Of a DNA stretch of 64,000 bases, positions 34,878-42,789 are shown piece by piece. A model generated the notes under the pieces. It saw only the letters and a list, made by a program, of their open reading frames with translations, did not search any database and was not told the DNA's origin. Position 1 is the stretch's first letter. Every line of letters begins with the position of its first letter. The stretch covers positions 2,344,001-2,408,000 of the forward strand of contig NZ_CP081870.1 in assembly GCF_022170785.1 (NCBI RefSeq). The letters run 5' to 3'. The position numbers and the translations under genes are program-made. This DNA is from Rossellomorea marisflavi (GTDB lineage: Bacteria > Bacillota > Bacilli > Bacillales > Bacillaceae_B).

Positions 34878-36284
34878 TCAGGCTTTATTCAACTTAACTC
34901 GGATGATGGTACCCGTCGGCTTATTGAGATCGGCTTCAATGATCCCTCCGTAATTTTGAATAAGCTTGGAAGCAATGGCAAGTCCCAAGCCATATCCACC
35001 CTTCTCACGGCTCCTGGCTTTGTCCACCCTGTAGAAACGGTCAAAGATCTTCGGCAGATCGGTTTCCGGAATGCCTATTCCTTCATCCTTGACCTCGATG
35101 ACGACACGATCCCCTTCATCATCCAGGACCATTTCAATCACAGAACCCCTATCTGAATACTTTACGGCATTATCGAATATGATCGTCAGTACTTGTTCAA
35201 GATGCCGAGGCTGCATGACAGCCTCCGTGGGGCCGGACAGGCCATCATTCAGTCTGAATGTGTAATCTGTATGAAGGAATTCGAAGTCTCCGAGCACCTT
35301 GCCGGCAACCTTACGGACATCCGCACGTACGTTGTTCAGATCCTGCTTTTCACGATCTGCCCTTGATAATTCAAGAAGTTCCCCCACCAGGCGCTTGATC
35401 CTCTCCAGCTCTTCCAGCGAGACTTCCAGGGATTCCTCCAGGATGGTCGGATCTTTTTTCCCCCAACGATTAAGGAGGGAAAGGTGGCCTTCAAGCACCT
35501 GGATCGGGGTCCTCAGCTCGTGGGAGGCATCCTCTACAAACTGTTGCTGTTGCTGGAACGATTTTTCAATCTGGCTCATCATGGAGTTGAAAATATATGA
35601 TAATTCCGAGATTTCGTCAGCAGAATCTCCGATATCCACCCTCTCATGAAAGCCCTTCCTTTCGATGGATCGCATCGTTTCAGAGAGGTTATTCAACGGC
35701 TTGACGAATTTTCCGGCCATGATATACCCGATGAGCGCGCTGATCAGGAGTGCACCGATCCCGATGATGGACATCATCCAGAATAGATTTCTCATGACGG
35801 TTTCATACCGGTTAAGCGGCTGGATGATTTCCACATATCCATTGAATTCACTGGAACGGATCGGAGACCTTCCGATCAGCATCTTCTTGTTTTCAGACTC
35901 GATGAGATGAACGGATTTTCCTCTGACCGGCTCGAATGGGACATAGAATGATGTATCACTTTCCCCGCGGATCTCGAGGACCTGGTTCCCTTCTGTATCA
36001 AGGATCCTGATTGTTTGATCCTTTTCGGCAATCTGCTTCATGAGATCCTGGCTGTCAAAGATGTCCTGTTTCTGGATATTCGGCCCACGCTGTTTGAAGA
36101 AGACGGTGATTTCGTCCAGCACGCGGCCGAAACTGCTCTCTTCTTCATTGATGAGCCATTTATCAATGGCATGATATTGGAAGAAACTGAATAAAAAAAA
36201 GGCTAAAAAGATAGCAGAACCAGCCGCCAATGCCCATTTAACCTTTAAAGACGTATGTTTGAACCGATAAACCAGTTTATTCAT
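34878..36284 (-). CDS. Sensor histidine kinase of an OmpR-type two-component system (ArlS/YkoH-like)
   Basis: Membrane kinase of 468 residues. TM1 is near 15-35 (KWALAAGSAIFLAFFLFSFF) and TM2 near 168-190 (MMSIIGIGALLISALIGYIM), enclosing an extracytoplasmic sensor domain of about 130 residues. A HAMP domain follows (FVKPLNNLSETMRSIERKGF). The phospho-accepting His is in VEDASHELRTPIQVLEGH. ATP-binding motifs are IFDNAVKYS (N box), VKDEGIGIP (G1), FDRFYRVDKARS (F) and GGYGLGLAIA (G2). It overlaps the response regulator gene by four bases. The signal is unknown. Confidence 0.92.
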   Translation of the reverse strand: MNKLVYRFKHTSLKVKWALAAGSAIFLAFFLFSFFQYHAIDKWLINEEESSFGRVLDEITVFFKQRGPNIQKQDIFDSQDLMKQIAEKDQTIRILDTEGNQVLEIRGESDTSFYVPFEPVRGKSVHLIESENKKMLIGRSPIRSSEFNGYVEIIQPLNRYETVMRNLFWMMSIIGIGALLISALIGYIMAGKFVKPLNNLSETMRSIERKGFHERVDIGDSADEISELSYIFNSMMSQIEKSFQQQQQFVEDASHELRTPIQVLEGHLSLLNRWGKKDPTILEESLEVSLEELERIKRLVGELLELSRADREKQDLNNVRADVRKVAGKVLGDFEFLHTDYTFRLNDGLSGPTEAVMQPRHLEQVLTIIFDNAVKYSDRGSVIEMVLDDEGDRVVIEVKDEGIGIPETDLPKIFDRFYRVDKARSREKGGYGLGLAIASKLIQNYGGIIEADLNKPTGTIIRVKLNKA

Positions 36285-36961
36285 GATCTCATCACGTAAC
36301 CGGTGCCCCGTACCGTCTGGATGTAACTGTCATCCCCGGGACCATCAATCTTATTCCGTAAGTACCGGACATAGACGTCTACGACATTTGTTTCGACTTC
36401 CGTATCATATCCCCATACCTTGTTCAGGAGCACTTCCCTCGTCAAGACAATATTCTGATTCTCCATGAACGCAAGGAGAAGATCGTACTCCCTCTTCGTC
36501 ACTTCAATTTCCCTATCGCCTTTCAGCACCTGCCTGGATTCCTTTTTCACAACAAGATCACGATAGGAGAAGCTCGTTTGATGTGAGAGCTGAGCTTCGT
36601 TTTCTGACCGGCGGAAAACGGCCCTCAACCTGGCAAGGAGTTCTTCGATGGCAAAAGGTTTGATGATATAATCATCCGCGCCGCTGTCAAGTCCCGAGAC
36701 CCGGTCCATCACACTGTCACGGGCCGTGATCATGAGAATCGGGGTCGCCTTGACCTGACGGATCCTGCGGCATACTTCCAAACCGCTCAGACTCGGAAGC
36801 ATGAGATCAAGGAGGATGATATCCCATTCCTGATTCAATGCAAGGTCCAACCCTTCGCGGCCATCATAGGCCTGCCCGATCTCATAGCCTTCATATGTCA
36901 ATTCAAGCTCGATGAATCGGGACAGATTTTTTTCATCTTCTATTACTAATATTCGTTTCAC
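36281..36961 (-). CDS. OmpR-family response regulator (ArlR/YkoG-like)
   Basis: DNA-binding regulator of 226 residues. The receiver has the acidic pocket VIEDEKN, the phosphorylation site in IILLDLMLPSLSG (Asp about 52) and the conserved lysine in DDYIIKPFAIEELLAR. The winged-helix output domain (about 125-226) has EVTKREYDLLLAFMENQN and VDVYVRYLRNKID, with VRGTGYVMR at the end. It precedes the kinase gene and is itself preceded by a 41-residue membrane peptide gene 31 bases upstream. Confidence 0.93.
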   Translation of the reverse strand: MKRILVIEDEKNLSRFIELELTYEGYEIGQAYDGREGLDLALNQEWDIILLDLMLPSLSGLEVCRRIRQVKATPILMITARDSVMDRVSGLDSGADDYIIKPFAIEELLARLRAVFRRSENEAQLSHQTSFSYRDLVVKKESRQVLKGDREIEVTKREYDLLLAFMENQNIVLTREVLLNKVWGYDTEVETNVVDVYVRYLRNKIDGPGDDSYIQTVRGTGYVMRS

Positions 36962-36991
36962 ACCATCACCTGCTCTGCTGCCTTATATTCC

Positions 36992-37117
36992 TTATTTTAG
37001 TCTATTTTTATCAAAAATAAAATCTTGAATGGCATGAATGATTTCTACACCTTGATATGCAAAGAGTGAAATGGCTGTAAGACTGAAGAATAATACAGGT
37101 ATAAATCGTATCCACAT
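36992..37117 (-). CDS. 41-residue single-span membrane protein upstream of the two-component genes
   Basis: ATG at 37117 with AAAGGAGGT eight bases upstream. The product begins WIRFIPVLFFSLTAISLFAY, a clear membrane segment, then QGVEIIHAIQDFIFDKNRLK, an amphipathic polar tail. It lies 31 bases before the response regulator gene on the same strand, so it probably heads that operon. Family not recognised; a kinase accessory or sensor role is only a guess from position. Confidence 0.7.
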   Translation of the reverse strand: MWIRFIPVLFFSLTAISLFAYQGVEIIHAIQDFIFDKNRLK

Positions 37118-37263
37118 GATTTTTACCTCCTTTGATTTACCAACATTATCTCCCCTCAAGATTAAATTTCCATGAGAATGAGATGAATTTTCTTTAACAT
37201 AGAAAGAAAGATTTTCGAGGTCATCTTAGTTTACATAATAATATTATAAAATATCTATGTTAG

Positions 37264-37292
37264 TTGTCCGTTCTACAGTGGTACAGTACATA
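37264..37292 (+). promoter_or_regulatory. Promoter of the 62-aa gene
   Basis: TTGTCC (37264-37269) and TACATA (37287-37292), spacer 17. Confidence 0.5.
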
Positions 37293-37329
37293 TATGGTTC
37301 ATATATACAATACATAAGGGGGGCTGATC

Positions 37330-37518
37330 ATGATCTGGTTGATTGCATGCGTGCTTTTTTCCATAGTGGTATTCGAAGAGGGACTGAATTTCTTATTACG
37401 GCGCAAAGTGTTTGGAAGAACCCGTGTTGACTCAGGCAGGCACAAAAAGGTACTGGAGGGTTTCAGTGGCGTGTTCCGGCTGAAAAGACAAAAAAAGAAG
37501 ACAAAAGCTTCAGCATGA
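37330..37518 (+). CDS. Small membrane protein, 62 residues, basic C-terminus
   Basis: One N-terminal membrane segment (IWLIACVLFSIVVFEEGLNF) followed by a very basic tail (RRKVFGRTRVDSGRHKKVLE and LKRQKKKTKASA). AAGGGGGG precedes the ATG and a promoter lies about 40 bases upstream. A hairpin (GAAGACAAAAG with CTTTTGTCTTC) spans the stop. Function unknown. Confidence 0.65.
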   Translation: MIWLIACVLFSIVVFEEGLNFLLRRKVFGRTRVDSGRHKKVLEGFSGVFRLKRQKKKTKASA

Positions 37519-37745
37519 CTTTTGTCTTCAAAGGAAAGAAATTAGAATGGGTCTTATAACATAAAGATTTTACCATACGAACCTGATTCATATGTTTGGG
37601 AGTGAAATCCTTATTCATAAGCAAGATTCATTGTAATCCTCAAAAAAGTGAATACAATTAAAGAAAGATTAAAATTCAATGAGAATTTCTTTTTTTATCG
37701 TTGAAATGCTAAAAAAGAAATGGCTGATCAGGAGAGGATGATTTG

Positions 37746-38531
37746 ATGATTGATATGAACTGCGATTTGGGAGAGGGCTTTGGTCGGTTCTCGGTTGGTG
37801 ACGATAAGGCCATCATGGCATTTGTGACATCGGTCAATATCGCCTGCGGTTTTCACGCAGGAGATCCGGTGGTGATGAGGAAAACCGTGGATCTTGCGGC
37901 TGAGGCCGGTGTTTCTGTTGGGGCACACCCCGGGTACCCCGATCTACAGGGGTTTGGAAGGCGGGCCATGAACATGGATCCTGAAGAAGTATATGCCATG
38001 GTTCAATATCAGATCGGATCGCTCACTGCCTTCACGACTGCCAAGGGCATCCGGCTGAACCACGTGAAGCCTCACGGTGCACTGTACAACACCGCCGCAC
38101 AAAACCCCCTTATTGCCTCGGCGATCGCTGACGCGGTCCTTTCTTTGGACCCTGACCTGATTCTTTACGGACTGTCCGGTAGTGAGCTGACAAAAGCAGG
38201 GGAAAACGCCGGCTTGAAGGTGTATCATGAAGTATTTGCCGATCGCTCATATGAAGAAGATGGGACTCTGTCACCGCGGCATCTTTCCGGAGCCGTCCTC
38301 ACCGGAGACGAGGCGCTGGATCAGGTGAGGCAGATCATACAGAGTGGGCATGTACATACGAGACTGGGAGCATGCATCCCCCTCAAAGCCGATACCATCT
38401 GTGTACATGGAGATCACCCGTCCGCCATCCGTCTAGCAGAAAAGGTCCGAGAGATTCTACATACTCTATCACCCTATTCAAATAAAGACAGGAGAGATTC
38501 TTATGAAAATCATTCAGATTCAGACCACTAA
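37746..38531 (+). CDS. pxpA: LamB/YcsF family protein, 5-oxoprolinase subunit A (PxpA)
   Basis: Protein of 261 residues. In bacteria PxpA works with PxpB and PxpC to hydrolyse 5-oxoproline. Signature stretches: [60 protein letters not shown] and [24 protein letters not shown] precedes the ATG at 37746. No pxpB or pxpC is next to it, which is unusual. The last 29 bases overlap the yjbQ-like gene, giving a C-terminal tail ([17 protein letters not shown]) that is polar and looks like read-through beyond the normal family end. Confidence 0.87.
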   Translation: MIDMNCDLGEGFGRFSVGDDKAIMAFVTSVNIACGFHAGDPVVMRKTVDLAAEAGVSVGAHPGYPDLQGFGRRAMNMDPEEVYAMVQYQIGSLTAFTTAKGIRLNHVKPHGALYNTAAQNPLIASAIADAVLSLDPDLILYGLSGSELTKAGENAGLKVYHEVFADRSYEEDGTLSPRHLSGAVLTGDEALDQVRQIIQSGHVHTRLGACIPLKADTICVHGDHPSAIRLAEKVREILHTLSPYSNKDRRDSYENHSDSDH

Positions 38532-38895
38532 AAGAGACGAAATGACCGATATTACACGAGAGGTCCAGAACCATGTGGATCAGACAGATGTGAGTACGGG
38601 TGCCGTCGTCGTTCAATCCCTCCATACGACTGCCGGCATCACCGTGAATGAAAATGCCGATCCCGACGTGAAGACCGATTTCCTCAGGAGACTCGATGAA
38701 GTGTTCCCGTGGGATCATCAGTCCGACCTGCACGCTGAAGGAAATACGGCCGCACATCTGAAAACATCCACGACAGGACATGCCCAGACCATTCTTATAC
38801 ACGAAGGCAAACTCCTCCTCGGTACCTGGCAAGGTATTTATTTCTGTGAGTTTGACGGCCCCAGGATGCGATCAATTGCCGTTTCCATTTTGTAA
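38503..38895 (+). CDS. YjbQ/UPF0047-family protein
   Basis: Protein of 130 residues of the secondary thiamine-phosphate synthase/YjbQ family. It has the conserved His positions in [19 protein letters not shown] and [20 protein letters not shown] and the ending [23 protein letters not shown] precedes the ATG, which lies inside the end of pxpA, so the genes are co-transcribed. The physiological role of the family is unsettled. A long hairpin follows (38920-38971). Confidence 0.87.
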   Translation: MKIIQIQTTKRDEMTDITREVQNHVDQTDVSTGAVVVQSLHTTAGITVNENADPDVKTDFLRRLDEVFPWDHQSDLHAEGNTAAHLKTSTTGHAQTILIHEGKLLLGTWQGIYFCEFDGPRMRSIAVSIL

Positions 38896-38919
38896 AGAGC
38901 CATCCTTCACATAAATAGA

Positions 38920-38971
38920 AAATCCGGACATCCGTCCCTGATGCCGACGGCGCAGGGCGGATATCCGGATT
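38920..38971. terminator. Long hairpin after the yjbQ-like gene
   Basis: AATCCGGACATCCGTCCCTG pairs with CAGGGCGGATATCCGGATT. No strong T-run. Confidence 0.7.
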
Positions 38972-39002
38972 CTGTAAAGGTGGTTCATACCGATCCTTGG
39001 TG

Positions 39003-39392
39003 TCATGACAAAAAACGGTCCCTGACTTCCTTAGAAGGGATGCTGCATTGATCTTTTTGTCCAAACCATTTGTATCTTCTCTTGGCGAATTGCTTATAAG
39101 CAACGTCTCGAATACGACGGGGAATGATCCTTGCAAACTTACCTAATGAATAAGGGAAGCGCAGCCTACTTGAAATTCTGATGACAGCGTCGGATTCAGT
39201 GAATGCGCGTTTGTCTTCGATGAGGACGATGCTATCCACTTCCTCATGAACACCATGTCGAATCAACAGTTCTTTCCCCTTTTCACTTTGAAGGGAAGCG
39301 AACTGAAAAACCTTCTTTTTTTCGTGGCGGATGATGAACTGGACCGATTGGTCACAAAAGTTGCAGACTCCGTCGAATAATATGATGCCCAT
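39003..39392 (-). CDS. Thiol-disulfide oxidoreductase DCC-family protein (YuxK-like)
   Basis: Protein of 129 residues, DUF393/DCC family. The N-terminal ILFDGVCNFCDQSVQFIIRH carries the CxxC of the family, followed by FASLQSEKGKELL, IVLIEDKRAF and a C-terminal helical part with KRRYKWFGQKDQC. GAAAGGGGGG touches an ATG at 39398; the second ATG at 39392 has normal spacing and was chosen. Function unproven. Confidence 0.85.
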   Translation of the reverse strand: MGIILFDGVCNFCDQSVQFIIRHEKKKVFQFASLQSEKGKELLIRHGVHEEVDSIVLIEDKRAFTESDAVIRISSRLRFPYSLGKFARIIPRRIRDVAYKQFAKRRYKWFGQKDQCSIPSKEVRDRFLS

Positions 39393-39415
39393 TTTCATCC
39401 CCCCTTTCTATCCGC

Positions 39416-39991
39416 TCATGCACCGGGACTGGATAGATGATCGACCACATTATACCCCTTCACCTGCCATGAGTCTTCCAAATAGTGAAGATTATTGATG
39501 CACCCGTTGAAAAGCTTCACCTCTTGCTGCTCGTCCAGATGGAATAGCTTCAAGATGGCTGCAATGACGCCTCCATGGGAAACCAATAGGATCCTTTTAT
39601 CGGGATAGCGCTGCAAAATTGCAGCTAGGCCAGCCATGATCCGGTTGGTAAGGTCATTCCCTGTTTCCATACCGGGAAAGTCAAACCCTTCATAGGAAGC
39701 TCTTCTCTCTTCTCTCGTCAGTCCTTCCCCTTCACCGAATCCACGTTCCATGAACTCGTCCATGACCTCCATGGGTAGGCCCATCTTTTCGTTAATGATC
39801 TCTCCCGTTTCCCTGGCGCGATCCAAGGATGTCGTGATCATTACATCCCAATCCCCTCCGGATAGATGATCCCTGCACTCACTGGCCTGTTTTCTCCCTG
39901 CTTCATTAAGGGGGATGTTTGTCTGTCCCTGAAGCCTCCCCGCTTTATTCCAATCGGTTTGACCATGTCTGATCAAGCAAATCTGTGTCAT
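39416..39991 (-). CDS. Histidine phosphatase family protein (phosphoglycerate mutase-like)
   Basis: Enzyme of 191 residues. The catalytic RHG motif is in ICLIRHGQTDWNKAGRLQGQ, with TSLDRARETGEII, and the second catalytic His in LLVSHGGVIAAILK. Size and LQGQTNIPLNEAG resemble PhoE/YhfR-like broad-specificity phosphatases rather than glycolytic mutase. AGGGGG precedes the ATG at 39991; a longer frame to 40348 overlaps the divergent small gene and is rejected. Confidence 0.88.
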   Translation of the reverse strand: MTQICLIRHGQTDWNKAGRLQGQTNIPLNEAGRKQASECRDHLSGGDWDVMITTSLDRARETGEIINEKMGLPMEVMDEFMERGFGEGEGLTREERRASYEGFDFPGMETGNDLTNRIMAGLAAILQRYPDKRILLVSHGGVIAAILKLFHLDEQQEVKLFNGCINNLHYLEDSWQVKGYNVVDHLSSPGA

Positions 39992-40108
39992 TTGAATGTA
40001 CCCCCTGTCAGGTGTTTTCATCCAGTGTACTACAAAGCGGCGGTCAATGGGGACCAATAGGTTTCGAAACCGCATAAAAGGGAAAAGGATGGCAAGGGAG
40101 GGGATTTT

Positions 40109-40306
40109 ATGAAACCTGAAACCATCATTCCGAAAGATGCCGGTGATGAAATCATGGAAGTCCTGGTCGACGGCCTGCAGCGTGATCTTACAGAAGACGA
40201 ACGTGAGCTGGTTGATCGATGGACCTCGAGCTTTGATAAACCGGAGAGGGCTACCATCATCAATATGCTGAAGGAGCTTCTCAATAAGCACAAACGCCAT
40301 GATTGA
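40109..40306 (+). CDS. Uncharacterised 65-residue acidic/basic protein
   Basis: Mostly helical: KPETIIPKDAGDEIMEVLVD, then LTEDERELVDRWTSSF, and KELLNKHKRHD. GGGAGGGG precedes the ATG and a strong terminator follows the stop directly. Family not recognised; no membrane segment or cysteine. Confidence 0.7.
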   Translation: MKPETIIPKDAGDEIMEVLVDGLQRDLTEDERELVDRWTSSFDKPERATIINMLKELLNKHKRHD

Positions 40307-40359
40307 CCGATAAAAAATGCCGACCCTCTCAATAGATAGGGCCGGCATTTTTTATCGGT
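40307..40359. terminator. Bidirectional terminator
   Basis: CCGATAAAAAATGCCG and CGGCATTTTTTATCGG form a long stem with CCCT/AGGG inside. Suits both the 65-aa gene and the convergent small frame. Confidence 0.88.
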
Positions 40360-40469
40360 CATGTGTGAGGTCAAGCAGACGATCGATGTCAATCCGGTAG
40401 ATCGGTCGAGTCAGTTCTTCTTCTCCAAGGTCCACGGTATTTTCAAGCAGTTCATCTATATTCATCATG
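40352..40469 (-). pseudogene. Small gene apparently frameshifted in an A-run
   Basis: AGGAGG lies seven bases before the ATG at 40466 (an ATG at 40469 is closer). The frame starts NIDELLEK and stops after 25 codons. If one A of the AAAAA run (40440-40444 on the plus strand) is removed, the frame continues as NIDELLENTVDLGEEELTRP and then IYRIDIDRLLDLTHDR, stopping at 40352 beside the terminator, for 37 residues in all. Sequencing error, true decay and a programmed shift are all possible. Family not recognised. Confidence 0.5.
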
Positions 40470-40596
40470 CAACCTCCTACGCTGTTGCTATTCCCGTTTT
40501 GTTCGTCACATAATCATTCGAATGGCGCACCTTTTTTATGTGGGTCTTTTTGAAGGAACGATTGAATGAATGGACTAAGTGTGTTACGTTTAACGT

Positions 40597-40620
40597 GAAT
40601 CATCGGTTGTTCGATGATTC
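40597..40620 (+). promoter_or_regulatory. Leader hairpin abutting the ribosome binding site of the 63-aa gene
   Basis: GAATCATCG and CGATGATTC form a perfect 9-bp stem with loop GTTGTT. The ribosome binding site GAGGAGG starts at the next base. May influence translation. Confidence 0.5.
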
Positions 40621-40633
40621 GAGGAGGCCAACG

Positions 40634-40825
40634 ATGAAACGATTCTCCATGCTTCACGTCCCTGAAGATAGGAATACTGGCCGTCCATCCATCATGATCC
40701 ATATCCTTCCGACCACCGGTAATTATATAGCGGTCGGGCAATCATCCGGTTATTTCGGGAAGGCTTTTGGTCAATATGAAAAGCTTACCGCATACCATGC
40801 TTACCTGGATATCATCTCTAGATAA
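40634..40825 (+). CDS. Uncharacterised 63-residue protein
   Basis: ATG at 40634 with GAGGAGG seven bases upstream. The product starts KRFSMLHVPEDRNTGRPSIM, then IHILPTTGNYIAVGQSSGYF and KLTAYHAYLDIISR. Soluble, mixed alpha/beta. An upstream frame from 40538 is not supported. Shares a terminator with the convergent Nudix gene. Family not recognised. Confidence 0.65.
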   Translation: MKRFSMLHVPEDRNTGRPSIMIHILPTTGNYIAVGQSSGYFGKAFGQYEKLTAYHAYLDIISR

Positions 40826-40839
40826 TGAGATAGACGTAT

Positions 40840-40875
40840 AAAAGACGGCGCTTTTAAGCGTCGTCTTTTTGATTT
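40840..40875. terminator. Bidirectional terminator before the Nudix gene end
   Basis: AAAAGACGGCGCTT pairs with AAGCGTCGTCTTTTT. It overlaps the Nudix stop. Confidence 0.82.
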
Positions 40876-41327
40876 TTCTTATTTTTCATAAAGTCTTCCA
40901 CCATCTTCCTGTGACTTGCCACCATATCATCAGGCAAATCTTTCGGGCAGATGAACTCCAGCTTCGTTCCTTCAGAACGCTGCAGTTTCAATTGACCTTC
41001 AAACTCTTCGGAGTGAAAGCAGACTGTAACGGAATAGAACTGGTCGCCATTTTCCGCTTCTATGTACTGATCTTGACCGGAATAGACGTTCACGAGCTTA
41101 AGGCGTCCCACTTCCAGATTCGTTTCTTCCTTTACCTCCCTCCTCCCCGTCTCCTCAGCGGATTCCCCGAGTTCCATCAAACCTCCGGGGAGACCCCATT
41201 TCCCAACGGGAAAGGTGCGCTTTTGCAGGAGGATCCTCCCTTCCCCATCGGTCAAGATGACCGTGGAACCGACGAGATTGATCGGTCTTGTACCGACCAG
41301 TGATCTCAGTTCTTCAATATAGCCCAT
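40854..41327 (-). CDS. Nudix hydrolase
   Basis: Enzyme of 157 residues. The Nudix box is GLMELGESAEETGRREVKEE followed by TN, matching GX5EX7REUXEEXGU closely. It begins GYIEELRSLVGTRPINLVGS, an MutT/YtkD-like layout with an ADP-ribose-type N-terminus. AAAGGTGGGG precedes the ATG at 41327; an upstream frame to 41372 is not supported. Substrate unknown. Confidence 0.88.
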   Translation of the reverse strand: MGYIEELRSLVGTRPINLVGSTVILTDGEGRILLQKRTFPVGKWGLPGGLMELGESAEETGRREVKEETNLEVGRLKLVNVYSGQDQYIEAENGDQFYSVTVCFHSEEFEGQLKLQRSEGTKLEFICPKDLPDDMVASHRKMVEDFMKNKKNQKDDA

Positions 41328-41378
41328 ATAGAACCCCACCTTTAAGGTGATTGTACCGGATTCCCCCTTCACCTGTCA

Positions 41379-41699
41379 TTATTTCCTTTTGATTTTTATG
41401 AGTTCGCCTTCTTCCACGGTGATCTTCACCTTTTCACCCACACGGTAATCCAAATACCGATCACAGTCGACTTCATAAGTTGTTTCATTGCTGAAGGTGA
41501 TGGAGCAACGATGACCTGAAACGTCAATTTCACGTCCCGTCTTCACGCCTTGAGCCGTATTTTCGTTTATGGGATAAAACTTTTCTTCAATGGTGAGCCA
41601 TCCATTATGAGCGCCATTCATCCATTTTATGACTCCAAGTCCAATCAAAAGAAAGACCAGTATGCCTAAGACGATGAGTTTCAAACCGATTTTACCCAC
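41379..41699 (-). CDS. Membrane-anchored protein of 106 residues
   Basis: GTG start at 41699 after AGGAGGGG. One N-terminal membrane segment (LKLIVLGILVFLLIGLGVIK), then an external beta-rich domain with VSGHRCSITFSNETTYEVDC and VGEKVKITVEEGELIKIK. Two cysteines could form a disulfide. A longer frame to 41750 lacks a ribosome binding site. Family not recognised; located just upstream of the Nudix gene on the same strand. Confidence 0.68.
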   Translation of the reverse strand: MGKIGLKLIVLGILVFLLIGLGVIKWMNGAHNGWLTIEEKFYPINENTAQGVKTGREIDVSGHRCSITFSNETTYEVDCDRYLDYRVGEKVKITVEEGELIKIKRK

Positions 41700-41769
41700 G
41701 TTCCCCCTCCTAGATATAGCTATAAAAGGTATATGCAGGGAAAAGGACATTCATGAAAAAGGATTCCTC

Positions 41770-41798
41770 TTTACAAGGTGAAAAAAATAAGATATGGT
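41770..41798 (+). promoter_or_regulatory. Promoter of the TetR-SMR operon
   Basis: TTTACA (41770-41775) and TATGGT (41793-41798), 17-base spacer. Confidence 0.55.
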
Positions 41799-41800
41799 TT

Positions 41801-41818
41801 AACTACCGACCGTTAGTT
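41801..41818. promoter_or_regulatory. Probable TetR operator
   Basis: AACTACCGACCGTTAGTT is an imperfect 18-bp palindrome (7 of 9 paired positions) placed right after the -10 box, where the transcript starts. Position suggests autorepression. Confidence 0.6.
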
Positions 41819-41841
41819 AGTTGATGCAAGGAGGGATTTCG

Positions 41842-42438
41842 TTGAAGTTCGATAATAAGAAAAAAATAAAACAAACAGCCTTGGATTTATTCGGACAAAA
41901 AGGTTATGAAGAAACCTCTCTGAGTGATATTGCAGCTGTGGTTGGAATAAAAAAACCTTCCATTTACAATCATTTTTCAAGCAAAGAAGAGATTTTCACG
42001 GATGTCATAGAAGATCTCATCAAATCTGAAATCACTTCCTATCACAAACTGCATGAGATTGAACATCCAGGCTCAGCCATCGAACAAGTGCGCAGGGTCT
42101 TTGACTCTTTCTGCCACCGCCTGTTGACGACTAAGGAGGCGCGGTTGTGGAAACGGGTAAGCTTCTATCCCCCTGACCCATTCAAGGAATTCATCAGCAA
42201 AAAGTTCTATGAACTTGAAGTCGAATATAGCCGCCTGCTCCGCTCCATTCACGATAGCGGAAAAAGGAACGGATACTTCATGCACATCGATGTGGACCAG
42301 TTTACTGCGTCATTCTTATGTCTTATCGACGGGGTATTCCTCGAACATCATTATTATACGGAAGAAATCTTCAAAGAACGGATTGAGTCGATCTGGAAGG
42401 TCTATGAACTAGGATTGACCAACAACAAAGGAGTGTAG
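41842..42438 (+). CDS. TetR/AcrR-family regulator of the SMR efflux pair (YvdT-like)
   Basis: Repressor of 198 residues. The N-terminal helix-turn-helix reads KIKQTALDLFGQKGYEETSL, then SDIAAVVGIKKPSIYNHFSS with KEEIFTDVIEDL, typical TetR. The C-terminal ligand domain ends FLCLIDGVFLEHHYYTEEIF. The TTG at 41842 follows AAGGAGGG. It is the first gene before two SMR subunits, the same arrangement as yvdT-yvdS-yvdR in B. subtilis. A palindrome overlaps its promoter. Confidence 0.88.
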   Translation: MKFDNKKKIKQTALDLFGQKGYEETSLSDIAAVVGIKKPSIYNHFSSKEEIFTDVIEDLIKSEITSYHKLHEIEHPGSAIEQVRRVFDSFCHRLLTTKEARLWKRVSFYPPDPFKEFISKKFYELEVEYSRLLRSIHDSGKRNGYFMHIDVDQFTASFLCLIDGVFLEHHYYTEEIFKERIESIWKVYELGLTNNKGV

Positions 42439-42444
42439 AACATC

Positions 42445-42789
42445 ATGGGTTGGATTTATGTCATCATCGGAGGGATCCTGGAAATCGGCTGGGCGACCGG
42501 GCTCTCCCTATCAGAAGGATTTACAAGGCCGGTGCCGAGTATCATCACGGCCATCCTGATCCTGATCAGCTTTTATTTCTTTTCAAATTCAATGAAGCTC
42601 CTCCCCATCGGAACTGCTTATGCGGTTTTCACAGGGATAGGTGCTGCAGGTACGGCCATAGTCGGCATGTTCATTCTCGGTGATGGGGTCAGCACGCTGA
42701 AGATTCTCTTTGTCGCCCTGCTCATATTTGGGATCATCGGTCTGAAGATGAGTGACAAGGAAGAACAGGAAGAAAGGGGGGCTCAGTAA
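42445..42789 (+). CDS. SMR-family multidrug efflux subunit (first of pair)
   Basis: Membrane protein of 114 residues with four segments. The conserved membrane-embedded glutamate is Glu13 in IIGGILEIGWATGLSLSEGF. Others: GTAYAVFTGIGAAGTAIVGM and a short hydrophilic tail (SDKEEQEERG). Works as a heterodimer with the next gene, whose start overlaps its stop by one base (TAATG). Probably exports cationic drugs or guanidinium-like compounds; substrate unproven. Confidence 0.9.
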   Translation: MGWIYVIIGGILEIGWATGLSLSEGFTRPVPSIITAILILISFYFFSNSMKLLPIGTAYAVFTGIGAAGTAIVGMFILGDGVSTLKILFVALLIFGIIGLKMSDKEEQEERGAQ

